Assembly (NCBI RefSeq): GCF_020509005.1 | Contig: NC_063022.1 | Coordinates: forward strand, 1,426,001-1,490,000 | Direction of reading: 5' to 3' | Source: Fulvia fulva | Taxonomy: Eukaryota > Ascomycota > Dothideomycetes > Mycosphaerellales > Mycosphaerellaceae | Length of the DNA stretch: 64,000 nucleotides | Shown here: positions 61,201 to 64,000 of the stretch, piece by piece | Layout of the letters: the number at the start of each line of letters is the position of its first letter | Numbering within the stretch: the first letter of the stretch is position 1 | The notes under the pieces: generated by a model | Told to the model about the DNA's origin: nothing | Database searches by the model: none | Seen by the model: the letters and a program-made list of their open reading frames with translations, nothing else | Position numbers and translations under genes: made by a program

Positions 61201-63509
61201 TTGACCGAGGCATTGTGGGTAGCACAAAGTAGCGTGTCGGACGCATGAACTGCGCAAGCGACTTCTCAGCCGCCTTGCGAGCATCATCGATCAGGTCGTC
61301 TCCGGCCTTCACGCCATCGGCGACCATGCAGACTACGATCTGCTCACTGCCTTGCCCAACAGCGCCGTGCTGATGGACGATAGCCACGGCGTCTGTAACG
61401 CCGGGCACGCCGGCAATAGTCGATTCGATCTGACCGAGCTCGACACGTCTGCCGCTCAGCTTGACTTGATCGGTAGTCAAGCGGCCGAGGAACTCGACAG
61501 TCAGTTCTCCATTTTTGGTCTTGACAATCCGGGCTCGGTCGCCTGTGCGGTAGAGCCGACCGTATGTAGAGCTCGTCACAAAAGCTGCTGCTGTTTGTTC
61601 GGGACGATTGAGGTAACCTTGGCTGACTTGTGGACCTCCTATTGCCAGCTCTCCGGAAAAGCCCATAGGCACTGGCACCGCTTTCCGCCGATCAGGCCTA
61701 AGAATCAGGATGGAGCATGTGTCGACTGGCTGTCCGATGATTGACCCTCGTTCGTCGTGAGAGAAGTTCGCTACGATGTTGCAGTTGATCGCTCCTTCTG
61801 TAGGACCGTACGCGTTTAACAGCCTACGTGCAATCTGTAGCTTCGGTGTGTGGCTGTCGACCGGAGAATTGTCAGGCGAGTCATACGAGAAGTTCTTGAT
61901 GACTTTGGGAGTCAGCTTCTCGCCCATAGTCCAGAGATGTCTCAACGTTGGAACTTTCTCTGGTCGCAGAACGCTGGCCATACTTGGGGTGGCCATCATT
62001 ATTGTCGCAGACAGCTGGTTGATGGCACGCTCTGGATCCGTCAGAAGTACATCTCTCGGAGCACCGCAAAGTGTGCCTCCTGTCGACCACGTAGTAAAGA
62101 TCTCCATGATAGACGGATCGAAGGTGGGCGCGGCAAATTGGAACCAGCGGAAGCCATCCTTGAAGAACGAGGCCGGAATATGCTTGCAGTGTGATCCAAT
62201 CGAACATGCCGCCGCATGATGATGGATTTTGACGCCTTTCGGCTTGCCAGTCGAGCCGCTTGTGTACATAACGTATGCGAGATCGCTTTCTTGGACCTCT
62301 GGTAGAGACTGGCGGCGGGTTTCCGGGTCGTGCGACAAGCTCCGTAAGAACTCCTTCACATCCAGGCAGGTTGCCAGCTCGTCATCATCGCAGTACCAGG
62401 CATCCCAAGGTCGTCCACCTACTTGCGGGCCGTTCGTCAGGATCAGAGAGGCGCCGACCTCTTCAACGATGCCTCGAAGTTGTTCGGGGGGTGCACCCAC
62501 AGGTAATGGACAGAATGCAAAGCCAGCTTTGAGCACGGCCAGCCACGATACATAGAACGCTGCAGAGTTCGACATATATGCAGGCACTACCGTTGGGTCC
62601 TCAGGCCTAGCTTTTATGGTGTCGCGTAGCTGTAATGCCAGAGATGTCGTAAGATTGTCAAGTTGAGCATAAGTGAATGTTTCGTCGACCAGCGTGCCGG
62701 AGCTGGAAGACGTTTGGAAATGCAGCGCACTCCGTTCTGGACATCTGGCGGCTGATCTTTGAAAGCCAGCATGTAGAAGCCCGACCGGTAGGGTACCTCT
62801 TCCGGATTGTGCCAGTGGTGGAGGATGCATTAATGGAGGATGGTTCAGCACGGAAGCATGGTTCGTTGACAGCTTTACGCCATCCGCATTGCCCGAGAGC
62901 TGATCGACCAGTATTTGCCAGGCAATGTCTGCAAAGTAGTCATCGAGGTGTTGTGTATCGTAAACCATGACCAGACTAAGTTGTGTGGCATGATACTGCA
63001 CAACCAATGGCTGTCCACAAATCAGCTATGCCATCAAGATGTTGACGATTGCCACTCACAGCCGTCAATGTCGGCGCCAGATTGATCGAGTCAAAGACGT
63101 CTGGATCGGCAAGTAGTTCAAATCCAAAGTCGAAATCGAGGCCGTCTGTCGATGAACGGCCAACGTCAAGGAGGCACTCCTGCGTCTGTCCGTCATCACT
63201 GGTTTCATCATTCGTGTAAGCTACCACCGCGGCTTGCACTATGTCCGGCTTGACCACGGAGGAGGTACGGAGTGCGAACTGGTAACAGACTTCCGCTTCT
63301 CCTGTGAAGGACGCAACGAATCGTGAGAAGTCCTGCAGCAGCGCAGTCTTGCCTTTTGGCTGAGCTGCAACATTACTTGCATAGCTGTGCTGTCTCCTCT
63401 GGTATTGCCTTTTCAAAGAGCGGTCATCTTGGGCCTGTCGTAAGTCTGTAGAGAGTGTGTCAAGTCTGGGAAAGGGTGTGGGTCGTATTGGGGTAGATGG
63501 AGAAGTCAT
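49292..63509 (-). CDS. sidC: Ferrichrome-type siderophore NRPS (SidC/NPS2-like), about 4722 aa
   Basis: Multimodular synthetase expected to build a cyclic hexapeptide hydroxamate such as ferricrocin from Gly/Ser and N5-acyl-N5-hydroxyornithine. Exon 1 is 63,509-63,060 and exon 2 is 63,010-49,292, with a 49-bp intron (GTGAGT...GACAG, phase 0, joining LTA|PLVVQYHA). Domains with approximate residues: A1 (YTSGSTGKPKG 404, NAYGPTEG 553), T1 (LGLDSL 830), C1 (FHGIFDGG 1058), A2 (FTSGTTGLPKG 1534, NTYGPAE 1668), T2 (IGIDSI 1947), C2 (HHSIYDG 2164), A3 (YTSGSTGKPKG 2642, NAYGPTEA 2784), T3 (LGIDSL 3060), C3 (HHALYDG 3269), T4 (MGIDSI 3607), C4 (HHAVYDG 3815), T5 (FGIDSI 4157) and C5 (HHSLYDA 4366). 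This is the SidC/NPS2 order ending in T-C-T-C, and the length fits. The first 230 residues resemble the tail of a condensation domain. C1 has Phe for the first His of HHxxxDG. The ATG at 63,509 is chosen because the frame above it has only a TTG. Exact product is inferred. Confidence 0.93.
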
Positions 63510-64000
63510 TGTGAGCTTTAGCAGCAAGCTTACAGAACAGTGTGCTTAGAGCGTAGATAGGAAGAACTGACATAACCAAGAACAAAGACCTACAGTCAGA
63601 AGCATGCAGTCAGTGGACCAGCACGAACGATGTCTGCAGCCTCAGGCGAGACCGAGACCGCGATCTGTTCGCGCGGTCGTTCGATGCCACAAGCAGGCCG
63701 TGGTCGGCGTCATTGCCATTGCTGTACTCGTCCCCGTCGGCTTCGGAGTGTGTCACCTAAGCTGGTGCTTGGAACGTGGTCACGACAAAGACGTCTCGAT
63801 GCAACTCCTCCCACGCTAACGCAGTTGGGCTGGGGATCTTGGCTGTTCTCTGCAAGGGTCCACGTTGGGGCGCTTGGTGAACGACTCGCGTATGATGCAG
63901 CAGCACCAGCAAAAGTTTGCAAGACGAATGCACGAACGTTACGTCCGAATAGAGTTGCAATCTTATCAGATAATCGCATACCCCGGTCGATCAGCGCGCG
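63510..64000 (-). promoter_or_regulatory. Upstream region of the NRPS
   Basis: 491 bp to the window edge, expected to hold the NRPS promoter and 5' UTR. It contains an exact iron-GATA motif (63,963-63,973) and an AGATAG half-site near 63,556. Short open frames here are not supported. Confidence 0.6.
63963..63973. promoter_or_regulatory. ATCWGATAA iron-responsive GATA site
   Basis: The sequence ttatcagataa contains ATCAGATAA on the plus strand (63,965-63,973) and ATCTGATAA on the minus strand (63,963-63,971), so both orientations match the ATCWGATAA consensus known for SreA/Fep1-type repressors of siderophore genes. It lies about 454 bp upstream of the NRPS ATG. Binding is inferred from the motif and the nature of the gene. 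Confidence 0.65.

Noticed and set aside
49292..63509. Many 60-150-codon open frames on the plus strand and in other minus frames across the NRPS
   Set aside because: They are shadows of the long NRPS frame; none shows recognisable domains.

Overview
The window looks like nuclear DNA of a filamentous ascomycete (Pezizomycotina). Three things point there: protein genes with 46-70 bp spliceosomal introns, a repeat block carrying the signature of repeat-induced point mutation (RIP: CpA/TpG converted to TpA, Gln codons turned into stops), and a ferrichrome-type siderophore synthetase with the SidC/NPS2 domain order. The class is not proven; a dothideomycete is a guess.

About 1-42,300 is a block of nested, RIP-degraded retroelements. 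It holds three damaged copies of one LINE family (A at 623-3428 plus 8305-8428, B at 26,857-28,692, C at 30,768-35,253). It also holds a complete but mutated Ty3/gypsy element with both LTRs (9037-15,325), a piece of a second gypsy copy, and four Ty1/copia copies, one of them complete with 234-bp LTRs (18,368-23,897). A Fot1/pogo-type DNA transposon with 69-bp terminal inverted repeats sits inside a copia LTR. Several stretches of RIP-mutated former coding sequence remain unassigned (1-620, 15,360-15,730, 29,540-30,150, 35,290-36,280).

The block contains one strikingly different insert: a nearly intact, un-RIPped LINE (3446-8287) with two long ORFs joined by an ATGA stop/start overlap, a 17-bp target-site duplication and a short ATCT-type tail. 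It landed inside already decayed LINE A. It is rich in CpA/TpG but poor in CpG, the opposite of its surroundings. Its ORF2 carries an in-frame TGA 49 codons before the next stop, so it may be slightly damaged.

At about 42.3-42.8 kb the composition changes to ordinary genic sequence, and a tRNA-like (Pol III A/B-box) structure lies right at this boundary. Then come an EthD-fold protein (minus), divergently transcribed from a full-length ABCB-type ABC transporter (plus, three introns, 1290 aa). After about 1 kb follows a convergent 4722-residue NRPS (minus) with the order A-T-C-A-T-C-A-T-C-T-C-T-C, which fits ferrichrome/ferricrocin assembly. An exact ATCWGATAA motif, the recognition sequence of iron-responsive fungal GATA repressors (SreA/Fep1 family), lies about 450 bp upstream of the NRPS start. 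The simplest reading is an iron-regulated intracellular siderophore gene, perhaps with a linked exporter, next to a heterochromatic transposon graveyard.
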